From: Flavihumibacter fluvii
GTDB lineage: Bacteria; Bacteroidota; Bacteroidia; Chitinophagales; Chitinophagaceae
Assembly (NCBI RefSeq): GCF_018595675.2
Contig: NZ_CP092333.1
Location: forward strand, 3,248,001-3,312,000
Direction of reading: 5' to 3'
Length of the DNA: 64,000 nucleotides
Shown here: positions 16,088 through 24,493 of the stretch, piece after piece
Position numbering within the stretch: position 1 is the stretch's first letter
Layout: every line of letters starts with the position of its first letter
Program-made: the position numbers and the translations under genes
The notes under the pieces: model-generated
Told to the model about the DNA's origin: nothing
Database searches by the model: none
What the model saw: the letters and a program-made list of their open reading frames with translations, nothing else

Positions 16088-17371
16088 ATGAAAAAAATTC
16101 TCCTTACCGGTTCAATAATTCTATATATGCTGGGGGAAGTTTTGGCGCAACCATTACTACTTACACCAGGTGACCCTGAAAAGTCGGGTTGCTCAAAGGC
16201 GGTTTTTGACAGGCTCGATAACCTGGTTCAACAATATATCGATAGCCAATGGATTGCCGGAGCAACCATGATTGTGGTCAAAAATGGGACTACCGTTTAT
16301 CACCAGGCGCTTGGCTTCAGCGACTTGAGTAGCCATGCTAAAATGAAAAAAGACAATATTTTCAGGATCGCCTCCCAAACCAAGGCCATTACAAGCGTTG
16401 GTGTTATGGTTTTGCTGGAACAGGGAAAGGTTTTGCTGGATGACCCCATTTCAAAATACATTCCTGCATTCCAAAAATCTGTGGTGTTGGATAAATTCAA
16501 TGAAGCCGATTCGTCCTATACCACAATTCCTGCAAAAAGGCCGCTTACGATCAGGGACCTGCTTACCCATACTTCTGGAATTGGTTATGCACAGATTGGC
16601 TCACCGCAATATACAGCCATTGCAGCAAAAGCAGGTGTAGTGGCGGGATTAGCCCCATCTTTATCTCTCGCAGACCAGGTTGATAAAATTGCTCATTTGC
16701 CATTGGAGTTTCAACCAGGTGAACGCTGGGGTTATGGATTGAATATTGATGTACTGGGCCATTTGATTGAAAGGGTAAGCAAGCAACCATTGGATAAATT
16801 TTTCCGACAATATATCCTTGACCCATTAGGTATGAATGATACTTGGTTTTATTTGCCTGCCGACCGCAGAAGCAGGCTGGTAGCACTTCATGGCGAGGAT
16901 TCTACCGGAAAATTATATAAGATGGTTAACTCGGCCGGCACAAATGGCTTAGAATTATTGCCGGATTATCCAAATGAAAACGGGAAGATGTTTGCTGGTG
17001 GTGCCGGCCTCGTTTCTACTGCATATGACTATGCGGTTTTTATGCAAATGATCTTAAATGGGGGAACTTATAATGGCAAGCGAATCATCAGTGCAAATTC
17101 TGTCCGGTTAATGACTACTAATCAAATTGGCGATCTGATGGTTGGGGAAAATAAGTTCGGATTAGGTTTCGCAATATATACTCCAAAATCCGGCGCACGC
17201 CTGGGTGTTTCACCGGGAAGTTTTGATTGGGGCGGTGCATTCAGTTCTTCTTATTGGATAGACCCGGAGAAAAAAATTGTAGCACAAATGTTCATCAACC
17301 AGTTTCCTAATAGCCACGAAGAGATCCATAATAAATTTAAAGTGCAGGTCTATTCCTCACTGAAAGATTAG
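16088..17371 (+). CDS. Serine hydrolase, beta-lactamase class C-like (S12)
   Basis: A 427-residue exported protein (signal peptide MKKILLTGSIILYMLGEVLAQ). It shows the S-x-x-K nucleophile box in ASQTKAITSVG (about residue 96), a Y-x-N box in WGYGLNIDVLG, and a WGGAFSS segment where penicillin-binding enzymes have KTG or HxG. It is thus a penicillin-binding-protein-like esterase or peptidase rather than a proven beta-lactamase. It lies alone between divergent DUF3109 and convergent gldD (their ends overlap by 4 bp). Substrate unknown. Confidence 0.9.
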   Translation: MKKILLTGSIILYMLGEVLAQPLLLTPGDPEKSGCSKAVFDRLDNLVQQYIDSQWIAGATMIVVKNGTTVYHQALGFSDLSSHAKMKKDNIFRIASQTKAITSVGVMVLLEQGKVLLDDPISKYIPAFQKSVVLDKFNEADSSYTTIPAKRPLTIRDLLTHTSGIGYAQIGSPQYTAIAAKAGVVAGLAPSLSLADQVDKIAHLPLEFQPGERWGYGLNIDVLGHLIERVSKQPLDKFFRQYILDPLGMNDTWFYLPADRRSRLVALHGEDSTGKLYKMVNSAGTNGLELLPDYPNENGKMFAGGAGLVSTAYDYAVFMQMILNGGTYNGKRIISANSVRLMTTNQIGDLMVGENKFGLGFAIYTPKSGARLGVSPGSFDWGGAFSSSYWIDPEKKIVAQMFINQFPNSHEEIHNKFKVQVYSSLKD

Positions 17372-18024
17372 TCCCGCCATTTGAGGGTATTTACCAGGTG
17401 TTTCAGGTCTTCCTTTAAGAAAGCATTTACCGGCCTGAGTGAATCCTCGTTAGGTGTTGCGTCAAAATATAAGGCACCACGCAGGAAATGTTTCACTGAA
17501 TCACTAACCAGGAATTGGTTGGCTGTGGCAGTATTGCCGCCTATGCGGAAAAATATTCCATCGATTCCATTCGCTGTTTTAAATACGGAGTCTTCTATTG
17601 CACTCGCTTTATAGGAATGTTTAAAGGATAAAGTGTAGGAGCCGTTCAGGAGCCGGTCGAACTGGTTCACACCGATAGAATCAACATATTCACCCCTTGC
17701 ATTTTTTACTTTATATCGGGCCTTCCCACCTATCCGATTATAACTGATGTAGATACGTCCGCCATATTCCGGCACATCAATATTGATCCAATAAGGATTT
17801 TCAGGTTGCTCTTCAAAGTAGGTGCTATCCTGGGTGATCTTTGCATATACCGGATACTCAAAAGTGTATGGAAAGCCGGCACTATCAAAGGTTTTGTATT
17901 GATGCTCGGGCAGGTTGATTTTAAAATAACCACGGGGTTTTGGTGTGTAGGTGCTATTACAGGCCATAATAAAAATTGCCGTAGCTGCGATAAAAAAGAA
18001 AGAAATTTTTCCGGAGATGTTCAT
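17368..18024 (-). CDS. gldD: Gliding motility lipoprotein GldD
   Basis: A 218-residue lipoprotein needed for gliding in Bacteroidota; its exact role is not known. The N-terminus is a lipoprotein signal (FIMACNST, Cys at about 22), followed directly by the family segment YTPKPRGYFKINLPEHQY. The rest is a compact beta-rich domain ending in LKHLVNTLKW. It follows gldE by 17 bp on the same strand, the order known from Flavobacterium. The main gliding and type 9 secretion genes (gldK-N, sprA) are not in the window, so presence alone does not prove motility. Confidence 0.93.
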   Translation of the reverse strand: MNISGKISFFFIAATAIFIMACNSTYTPKPRGYFKINLPEHQYKTFDSAGFPYTFEYPVYAKITQDSTYFEEQPENPYWINIDVPEYGGRIYISYNRIGGKARYKVKNARGEYVDSIGVNQFDRLLNGSYTLSFKHSYKASAIEDSVFKTANGIDGIFFRIGGNTATANQFLVSDSVKHFLRGALYFDATPNEDSLRPVNAFLKEDLKHLVNTLKWRD

Positions 18025-18041
18025 GTGGGGAGAAATTGGAT

Positions 18042-19358
18042 TTAGACTGGGCGGATCGTCAGTTTAACTTTTTGAATTCTGTTCCGGTCGAGCTCCTGTA
18101 TGGTAAATTGGAAGTCGCCTACTTCAACCACTTCATTTTCAGCAGGTATTTTACCTGATATTTCCAGGATGAGTCCTGCTAATGAATCACTCTCCCCTTT
18201 TACCTCATCAAAGGTCGATCCGGGCAGGCCAATAATTTTACAAACATCATTGATCATGGTGCGTCCTTCAAAGATGTAATTGTTATCATCTATTTTTCGG
18301 TTCGGGCTTTCTTCCTCATCAAACTCATCACGGATATCACCGATAATCTCTTCCATAATATCTTCCAGTGTAACAATGCCACTTGTACCACCGAATTCGT
18401 CCACTACAACTGCAAAATGGGTCCGTCTTGCACGAAAATCCTGTAAGAGGTCTTCTATAAGTTTTTGCTCATGTACAAAATAAGGCTGACGCATGAGCGT
18501 ATGCCAGTTATAATCTTCTTTCTCTTCTATAAAGGGTAGAATATCCTTTGTATGGATGATGCCCATCACTTCATCAAGGCTGTTACGGTAAACAGGAACC
18601 CTTGAATAATGCAATGCCTCCAGTTGTTTCACAACATCTCCAAAAGAGGCGCTATAATCTATACCACTTACGTCAAGCCTGGTACGCATGATCTGCTTTA
18701 CGGTAATATTTCCGAATTTAGCAATGCCTCTCAGGATGTTTTTTTCATCTTCTGAAGCGTTACTGTCTTCTTCAAGTTCCTCAAAATGATTACCGGCATA
18801 ATCGGCACCAAGGGAACGCTCAATACCATCGGTCATTCCAACCAGCCAGCCACTAACGCGCTTAAAAAGCAGGTGAATAATTTCGACAAGGTAAGATGCA
18901 TCACGGGCAAAGCGCAGATTGTTCTGTGAGGCATACACTTTTGGCAAAACTTCACCGAAAAGAATCAGGAAAAATGTCACTAGCAACACTTTGATGAGGA
19001 AGTCAATCAGCCAGAAATTATTTTTAATAGGTAATAACTGGTCAATAAGAAAATTTGATAAGATGATGATGGCGATATTGACCAGGGCATTACCAATTCG
19101 GAGTGATCCAAGCAGCAGTTTGGGTTCATCCAACAGGTTTACGATCCTTTTCCAGGAAGAGCCCTGTTTGGTTTTAAGCATATTGATATCGCGGTGTGAA
19201 AGGCTGAAAAATGCCACTTCAGCACCAGATAAAAAATAAGAAATAATCAATAACACCAGGATGAGGATCACCAGTAGGGTGGTACCCTGCAGATTAGCTG
19301 CCAGAATAAACGGGCTCCACAACAAATGTATATTAGCGACTACTGAAGCGTGATCCAA
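18042..19358 (-). CDS. gldE: Gliding-associated GldE, CNNM/CorC-like membrane protein
   Basis: A protein of about 438 residues with the hemolysin C/CNNM layout: a DUF21 membrane domain (SGAEVAFFSLSHRDI; four helices), two CBS domains (about 215-340: VPVYRNSLDEVMGIIHTKDI and RTHFAVVVDEFGGTSGIVTL), and a C-terminal CorC/transporter-associated domain ending in KVKLTIRP. In gliding bacteria it works with GldD. The start is uncertain: TTG at 19358 (giving MDHASVVANIHLLW) avoids overlap with ssb and gives the expected N-terminus, while an in-frame ATG at 19448 would run 44 bp into ssb. Confidence 0.88.
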   Translation of the reverse strand: MDHASVVANIHLLWSPFILAANLQGTTLLVILILVLLIISYFLSGAEVAFFSLSHRDINMLKTKQGSSWKRIVNLLDEPKLLLGSLRIGNALVNIAIIILSNFLIDQLLPIKNNFWLIDFLIKVLLVTFFLILFGEVLPKVYASQNNLRFARDASYLVEIIHLLFKRVSGWLVGMTDGIERSLGADYAGNHFEELEEDSNASEDEKNILRGIAKFGNITVKQIMRTRLDVSGIDYSASFGDVVKQLEALHYSRVPVYRNSLDEVMGIIHTKDILPFIEEKEDYNWHTLMRQPYFVHEQKLIEDLLQDFRARRTHFAVVVDEFGGTSGIVTLEDIMEEIIGDIRDEFDEEESPNRKIDDNNYIFEGRTMINDVCKIIGLPGSTFDEVKGESDSLAGLILEISGKIPAENEVVEVGDFQFTIQELDRNRIQKVKLTIRPV

Positions 19359-19410
19359 AGCAGATGTTTTAGTGTAAGAAAGCGGTGCAAATTTGCGAAA
19401 ATTTCTGCAT

Positions 19411-19845
19411 TCAGAAAGGCAGATCCTGATTGGGTTCGGGAGGAGCATCAGCACTGCTCATTCCTTCGAGTCCTTCACCGGGTAAGCCATTGAATCCATG
19501 ACCATGAATATCTGTTCTTTTATCCAACATGATCAAATTATCTCCAACGACTTCGGTGGCAAATTTTTTATTGCCTTCTTTATCTTCCCAACTGCGCGTT
19601 CTCAGTCGGCCTTCAATATAGACAAGACTCCCTTTATGCAGGTATTTTTGGGCTAGTTCAGCAAGACCGCGCCAAAGAACAACGGTATGCCATTCTGTTT
19701 GGGATATCAGTTTACCGGCCCTGTCTTTATAGGTTTCAGTGGTCGCCAAAGAGAATTTTGCGACTGCAATATTTCCTTCCAGGTATTGTACATCCGGGTC
19801 TTTCCCCAGGTTTCCGATCAACATCACCCTATTAACTCCTCTCAT
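19411..19845 (-). CDS. ssb: Single-stranded DNA-binding protein
   Basis: Coats single-stranded DNA in replication, repair and recombination. The 144-residue protein has the OB fold with MRGVNRVMLIGNLGKDPDVQ at the start, SQTEWHTVVLWRGLAELAQKYL and KGSLVYIEGRLRTRSWED, then a flexible tail ending in the acidic partner-binding tip QDLPF. It lies between gldE and mutY, an order conserved in many Bacteroidota. It is followed by gldE with 52 bp between coding parts. Confidence 0.97.
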   Translation of the reverse strand: MRGVNRVMLIGNLGKDPDVQYLEGNIAVAKFSLATTETYKDRAGKLISQTEWHTVVLWRGLAELAQKYLHKGSLVYIEGRLRTRSWEDKEGNKKFATEVVGDNLIMLDKRTDIHGHGFNGLPGEGLEGMSSADAPPEPNQDLPF

Positions 19846-20107
19846 AAAAAATCATTTGAGGTTATGATTCATCTGTTGTCTGCATGTCCTCTTTAAAATT
19901 AATTTTTTTTCAGGGTATTCAGGCCAATTTTTACCAGATCCGCACAATTAACAATTCAATTTCCACCTGTTGGATGCTTACTGGCAGGCTGGAGTTTACT
20001 GGAAGTGCAAATCATTCATTTATAATTAATTTTATACTGTAAAAAAGATTTATTTTAACATTTTCTTGCATTTCAACCGGTGGGAGGCATCCTACGGGTG
20101 TGAGCGT

Positions 20108-21166
20108 TTACAGGGGATGGGCATTGATGTATGCATTGATGAATTTAGGGAATGCGAGGTCTTTCAGGGCGTTCCTGGGGACGAGTTTTAAGCCGGTATT
20201 GCTTAATAATGGCTTTTTCAGGCTAACATGGATAAAACGCCCGCGGATAGTCTGGTGGGTCAATTGCTGGGTTTCAGCTGATGAAATGCCGGTGATATCA
20301 CCCTTAACACCGCTGAAAAGCTGTGCCAGGAGCTGGTTAAAGTCGGTGGTTAGAGGATCAAGTTCATGTTCTTTTTCCAGCAGGACCCATTCATTAAGGT
20401 CTTTCCAGATATCAGCGCCTGTCCTCTGCCGGATATAAAACTGGTTTTTGTAAGACAAAATAAAATAGTAAAAGTAGCGGGTTTTACGCCGGAGTTGTTT
20501 TGACTTCACTGGAAGCTGGTCCACGCAGTTCATTTTTAATGCCTGGCAATCATCACTTAACATACAAGATCCGCAAAGCGCTAGTCGCGGTTTGCAAACA
20601 ACAGCCCCGAAATCCATGATAGCCTGGTTATATATTCCTGGTGCCGTGAAATCAAGTAGTCCATTTGCCAGCAAACTGTATATTTTTTTACCTTCTGTTG
20701 TATCAATGGGCGTATTAATGCCAAAGTACCGGGATAGGACCCTGAATACATTCCCATCGAGAACAGCAAACGGATGTCCGAATGCAAAAGAAGCGATGGC
20801 TGCGGCGGTATATGCTCCTATACCTTTAAGTTTAATAATCTCTTCATAGGTATCGGGAAAAACTCCACCACGTTCAAAAGACACATGCCGGGCAGTAACC
20901 AGCAGGTTGCGGCACCGGCTGTAATAACCTAAGCCTTCCCATAATTTGAATACTGTTTCATCACTTGCCAAAGCAAGATCTGTAATCGTGGGAAAACTGT
21001 CGATAAACCGGTGATAATAGGCCAGCCCCTGCTCCACACGGGTTTGCTGTAAAATAATTTCACTCAACCAGATCCGGTAAGGGTCTTTTTCGCCCTTCCA
21101 TGGCATCTGCCGGTTGTTACCGGTTTTATTCCATTCGAGGAGCATGTTGGTGAAATCTTTTAGCAT
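20108..21166 (-). CDS. mutY: A/G-specific adenine glycosylase
   Basis: Removes adenine mispaired with 8-oxoguanine or G. At 352 residues it has the full family layout: LSEIILQQTRVEQG with the catalytic Glu, the helix-hairpin-helix KGIGAYTAAAIASFAFG, VLDGNVFRVLSRYFG with the catalytic Asp, and the 4Fe-4S cluster Cys in the C-x6-C-x2-C-x5-C spacing (from CKPRLALCGSC to DDC). The C-terminal third is the NUDIX-like domain that reads 8-oxoG. It is 262 bp from ssb, and faces away from the HU gene. Confidence 0.97.
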   Translation of the reverse strand: MLKDFTNMLLEWNKTGNNRQMPWKGEKDPYRIWLSEIILQQTRVEQGLAYYHRFIDSFPTITDLALASDETVFKLWEGLGYYSRCRNLLVTARHVSFERGGVFPDTYEEIIKLKGIGAYTAAAIASFAFGHPFAVLDGNVFRVLSRYFGINTPIDTTEGKKIYSLLANGLLDFTAPGIYNQAIMDFGAVVCKPRLALCGSCMLSDDCQALKMNCVDQLPVKSKQLRRKTRYFYYFILSYKNQFYIRQRTGADIWKDLNEWVLLEKEHELDPLTTDFNQLLAQLFSGVKGDITGISSAETQQLTHQTIRGRFIHVSLKKPLLSNTGLKLVPRNALKDLAFPKFINAYINAHPL

Positions 21167-21340
21167 AATTTGACGGACTGGGAAAAAAATTTCAATTTAA
21201 TTCAAAATCAATAAATTGCATAAGTGTTGCATGGTTAAAAAGATTCACTTATATTAACAAACAAATTCATATTTGTTGGAGAATCCAGGTTAGCGGGCGT
21301 GCATTCCGCCACTTGCAAAAAGACTCAAAACAGGTGAAAT

Positions 21341-21661
21341 ATGAGAAAGGCCGACCTCATCAACCAGATTGCTGAAAAAACTGGCATTCCCAAAGTGGAT
21401 GTGCTTGTTACCCTTGAAGCCATGTTCAAAGAGGTAAAAGATGTATTATCACAAGGTGAAAACATCTATATCCGTGGATTTGGCAGTTTTATAACCAAGA
21501 AACGGGCTGCTAAGATCGGACGAAACATCAAAAAAAATGTTGCCGTCGAGATTCCAGAACATTTTATTCCCGCATTCAAACCTGCCAAAGAATTTGTGCA
21601 GGAGGTTAAAAAACTTAAAACAGTTAAAGAAGGCCAGCCAAACCCCGACGAAGAAATGTAA
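21341..21661 (+). CDS. HU/IHF family DNA-binding protein
   Basis: A 106-residue histone-like protein that bends and compacts DNA. It shows RKADLINQIAEKTGI, the core GFGSFITKKRAAKIGRN, and the beta-arm segment VEIPEHFIPAFKPAKEF. An acidic tail (KEGQPNPDEEM) extends beyond the roughly 90 residues of E. coli HU. It opens the plus-strand run HU, TPR protein, 31-residue basic protein, RNase G, a grouping conserved in Bacteroidota. Confidence 0.95.
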   Translation: MRKADLINQIAEKTGIPKVDVLVTLEAMFKEVKDVLSQGENIYIRGFGSFITKKRAAKIGRNIKKNVAVEIPEHFIPAFKPAKEFVQEVKKLKTVKEGQPNPDEEM

Positions 21662-21684
21662 TTTCGCCACCTTAATCTGATAAG

Positions 21685-22530
21685 GTGAAAAAAGAACAAA
21701 TTTTAGTCATCGGCGGCGGGCTCGTTCTGTTGTTAGTCATTTATTTTTTGGGGACGACCGTTCCTGCGAAAAAAGAAGCTGCCGCAACTACTCCTGCAGT
21801 AGCACAATCCTTTGATATTCAAGCGGTTATTAAAGGCGCAACGGCTAAATTGCCCGAACGTCAGCAAACTTATGTAAGCGGACTTTCAGAAGCTGTTGTG
21901 CGTGGTGACGTAAAAGAACAGCAAATCCGCACCTATCGCCAGTTGGCGCAGTTCTGGAGCGATTCAGCAAAAGCCTTTATTCCCTTTGCCTATTATACTT
22001 CCCAAGCTGCTAAGTTGGAAAATTCTGAAAAAAGTCTCACCTTTGCAGCCCAATTATTATTGGATAACCTGAGAGGTGTTGACCAACCAGATATAAAAAC
22101 CTGGTTGGCTGGCGAATCGAAGGAGCTTTTTGAAAAGGCTATTGTATTGAACCCGAAAAGTGATTCCCTGCAGATCGGATTAGGCAGCACTTACATATTT
22201 GGTGCCCCTGCTGACAATCCGCAGGAACTGATGAAAGGAATCCAGCAGATTTTAGCTGTAAGCCGTAAGGATTCGACTAATCTTTATGCGCAAAAAATGC
22301 TCGGTATCGGTGGGATAATATCGGGACAATATGATAAAGCCGTTGAAAGACTGGAAAAAGTAGCGATTGCCACACCGCATGACCTGGAAGTATTACTGAT
22401 GCTTGCTGAAGGATATGAACGATTGGGTGATAAGGCAAAAGCAATCAGTTGGTATGAACATGCAGCAGAACATGTTGAAAATGCTGCGTTGAAAACAGAA
22501 TTGAATAAACGCATCCAGCAATTGCGATAA
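21685..22530 (+). CDS. Membrane-anchored TPR protein
   Basis: A 281-residue protein with one N-terminal membrane helix (ILVIGGGLVLLLVIYFLG) and a periplasmic-facing or cytoplasmic helical part with tetratricopeptide-like repeats, clearest at the C-terminus (YDKAVERLEKVAIATPHD and RLGDKAKAISWYEHAAEH). Start is GTG at 21685, 23 bp after the HU stop. The partner is not known. Its fixed place between HU and RNase G in this phylum suggests a housekeeping role, but this is inference. Confidence 0.85.
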   Translation: MKKEQILVIGGGLVLLLVIYFLGTTVPAKKEAAATTPAVAQSFDIQAVIKGATAKLPERQQTYVSGLSEAVVRGDVKEQQIRTYRQLAQFWSDSAKAFIPFAYYTSQAAKLENSEKSLTFAAQLLLDNLRGVDQPDIKTWLAGESKELFEKAIVLNPKSDSLQIGLGSTYIFGAPADNPQELMKGIQQILAVSRKDSTNLYAQKMLGIGGIISGQYDKAVERLEKVAIATPHDLEVLLMLAEGYERLGDKAKAISWYEHAAEHVENAALKTELNKRIQQLR

Positions 22531-22563
22531 AATTGAATTGTTAACACTATAATCTTTGCAAAC

Positions 22564-22659
22564 ATGCCTTGTGGTAAAAAAAGAAAGCGTCATAAGATTG
22601 CGACGCACAAGCGTAAAAAGAGACTGAGAAAGAATCGTCATAAGAAGGGTAAGAAGTAA
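22564..22659 (+). CDS. 31-residue basic AURKAIP1/COX24-domain protein
   Basis: A very short gene (MPCGKKRKRHKIATHKRKKR then LRKNRHKKGKK) rich in Lys, Arg and His. The sequence fits the AURKAIP1/COX24 domain, a family that includes small ribosomal-subunit proteins such as bS22 of mycobacteria; a ribosomal role here is inferred. It lies between the TPR protein gene (34 bp gap) and RNase G, and is followed by a good terminator. Codon pattern and family match make it a confident call despite the size. Confidence 0.87.
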   Translation: MPCGKKRKRHKIATHKRKKRLRKNRHKKGKK

Positions 22660-22683
22660 TATTCTTCCTTTTATAGCTTCTTT

Positions 22684-22720
22684 AAGCCGGAATATGTAAT
22701 TTTATTCCGGCTTTATTTCC
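22684..22720 (+). terminator. Rho-independent terminator
   Basis: A perfect 10-bp stem (AAGCCGGAAT 22684-22693 with ATTCCGGCTT 22704-22713), 10-nt loop, then TATTT. It ends the HU-TPR-small protein transcript before RNase G. Confidence 0.75.
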
Positions 22721-22847
22721 TTCCGCTGAACCTGTTTTTTTGCAGATATCCTCCGATTATTGCTTATTCCCGGATGCCTGCAATTCGTTAGACTACTTCA
22801 GCTTTTTCCTTTTGGTGAGATTGGACTGATGTTAAAAGATTACTCGC

Positions 22848-24398
22848 TTGAACAAGGAATTAATTATTAACTCCGCGCCACAGGGCGTGGAGATCGCTCT
22901 CCTGGAAGACAAAAAACTGGTAGAACTGCACAATGAAAAAGCAGATGCCAGTTTTGCTGTTGGGGATTTGTATTTAGGCAAGGTAAGAAAACTCATACCT
23001 GGATTAAACGCTGCATTTGTTGATGTAGGGTTTGAAAAGGATGCTTTTTTGCACTATACTGATCTAAGTCCCTACGCTAAATCTCTCCTGAAATTTACCC
23101 AGCAATCCATTGCAGATAATACTGCAGGGGGATTTGATTTTGGGCGTTTTGAAGTGGAAGCCGAGATAGTGAAGACGGGAAAGATCAATGAGGTACTCGG
23201 TGGAAAGCCAAATGTACTTGTGCAGATCCTTAAGGAACCCATAGCCGCAAAGGGGCCAAGGCTCAGTTGCGAAATCTCTTTGCCGGGCCGATTTGTGGTG
23301 ATCACCCCCTTCAATGATGTGGTGGCCGTTTCCCGCAAGATCCATTCTTCAGATGAGCGGAAAAGACTGCAAAAAATTATTGAGGCCATCAAGCCGAAGA
23401 ATTTTGGCGTGATCGTACGTACAGCTGCCGAAGGCAAGAATACTGCTGAATTACATGAGGACCTCCTGGCCCTGGTAGATACCTGGAAAGCGATTCAGCA
23501 CAACCTGATAGGTGCTGTAGCCCCTGCTAAAATACTGAGTGAACAAACCAAGGCAACCAGTATGCTCCGTGATTTGCTCAATGAGGATTTCAACCGCATT
23601 GTAGTGAACGACCGCAACATTTATAACGATACAAAGAGTTATATCCAGCGTATTGCCCCTGATAAAGCGGAAATTGTAACCTATCACCATAATGGCTCAC
23701 CCATTTTTGACCAGTTTGGAATTACCAAGCAGGTAAAAGCGGCTTTTGGTAAAACGGTGAACCTGCCAAGCGGCGCTTACCTGATTATTGAGCATACAGA
23801 AGCGCTTCATGTTATTGATGTGAACAGCGGTTACAAAAGTGTCAGCAATAACCAGGAACAGAATGCTCTGGAAACCAACCTGGAAGCGGCTGAAGAGATC
23901 GCCCGCCAGTTACGTCTACGTGATCTTGGTGGTATTATCGTGGCCGATTTCATTGATATGAAATTGCCGGAGAACAAGAAACGCCTGCTGGATGCGATGG
24001 AAGGTTTTATGAAAACCGACCGGGCAAAGCATGCGGTGTTACCGATCTCCAAATTCGGATTGATGCAAATTACGCGGCAGCGGATGAAGCCCGAGATCAA
24101 TATCAATACGATGGAAGTATGTCCGAGTTGCCATGGCACCGGAAAAATATCTTCCGCATTGGTTTTGGAAGATGAGATTGAAAAGAACCTCAACTACCTG
24201 ATCACGCATAAGCATAGCAATTTAACGCTGGCAGTTCACCCGATCATGCACGCTTACCTAACCAAAGGATGGATCTTCAGCAAGCTTTGGAGATGGAAAA
24301 GGACATTCAAACAGAATATCAAGTTGCACGCCAATTCCAATTATCACCTGACCGAGTTTCATTTTTTTGATTCCCACGAAGAAGAGATCAAATTATAA
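22848..24398 (+). CDS. rng: Ribonuclease E/G family protein (RNase G)
   Basis: Endoribonuclease that cuts single-stranded AU-rich RNA in rRNA maturation and mRNA decay. The 516-residue protein has the N-terminal S1 domain (FAVGDLYLGKVRKLIPGLNAAFVDVG), the RNase H-like and DNase I-like catalytic parts (VIDVNSG with a metal-binding Asp; GGIIVADFIDMK with two more Asp), and the zinc-link motif CPSCHGTGK. There is no long RNase E scaffold tail. The start is TTG at 22848, giving the usual NKELIINSAP opening. It reads toward the convergent susD gene, with terminators between. Confidence 0.95.
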   Translation: MNKELIINSAPQGVEIALLEDKKLVELHNEKADASFAVGDLYLGKVRKLIPGLNAAFVDVGFEKDAFLHYTDLSPYAKSLLKFTQQSIADNTAGGFDFGRFEVEAEIVKTGKINEVLGGKPNVLVQILKEPIAAKGPRLSCEISLPGRFVVITPFNDVVAVSRKIHSSDERKRLQKIIEAIKPKNFGVIVRTAAEGKNTAELHEDLLALVDTWKAIQHNLIGAVAPAKILSEQTKATSMLRDLLNEDFNRIVVNDRNIYNDTKSYIQRIAPDKAEIVTYHHNGSPIFDQFGITKQVKAAFGKTVNLPSGAYLIIEHTEALHVIDVNSGYKSVSNNQEQNALETNLEAAEEIARQLRLRDLGGIIVADFIDMKLPENKKRLLDAMEGFMKTDRAKHAVLPISKFGLMQITRQRMKPEININTMEVCPSCHGTGKISSALVLEDEIEKNLNYLITHKHSNLTLAVHPIMHAYLTKGWIFSKLWRWKRTFKQNIKLHANSNYHLTEFHFFDSHEEEIKL

Positions 24399-24403
24399 TT
24401 TTT

Positions 24404-24430
24404 TGTCTGACATCTTATAGATGTCAGACA
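24404..24430. repeat. Perfect 12-bp inverted repeat after rng
   Basis: TGTCTGACATCT (24404-24415) and AGATGTCAGACA (24419-24430) are perfect complements around a TAT spacer. It lies just after the rng stop and just before a bidirectional terminator. There is no T tract of its own; it may stabilise the mRNA end or be a repeat element. Confidence 0.7.
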
Positions 24431-24440
24431 CCCCCTCTAA

Positions 24441-24477
24441 TAAAAAAACCGCTCCTTTTTGGAGCGGCTTTTTTTAT
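24441..24477. terminator. Bidirectional rho-independent terminator
   Basis: A 7-bp GC-rich stem (CCGCTCC 24449-24455 with GGAGCGG 24461-24467), T5 loop, flanked by seven A on the left and a long T run on the right. It can stop both rng (+) and the susC-susD operon (-). Confidence 0.93.
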
Positions 24478-24493
24478 ATGCATCTGAGATCAA

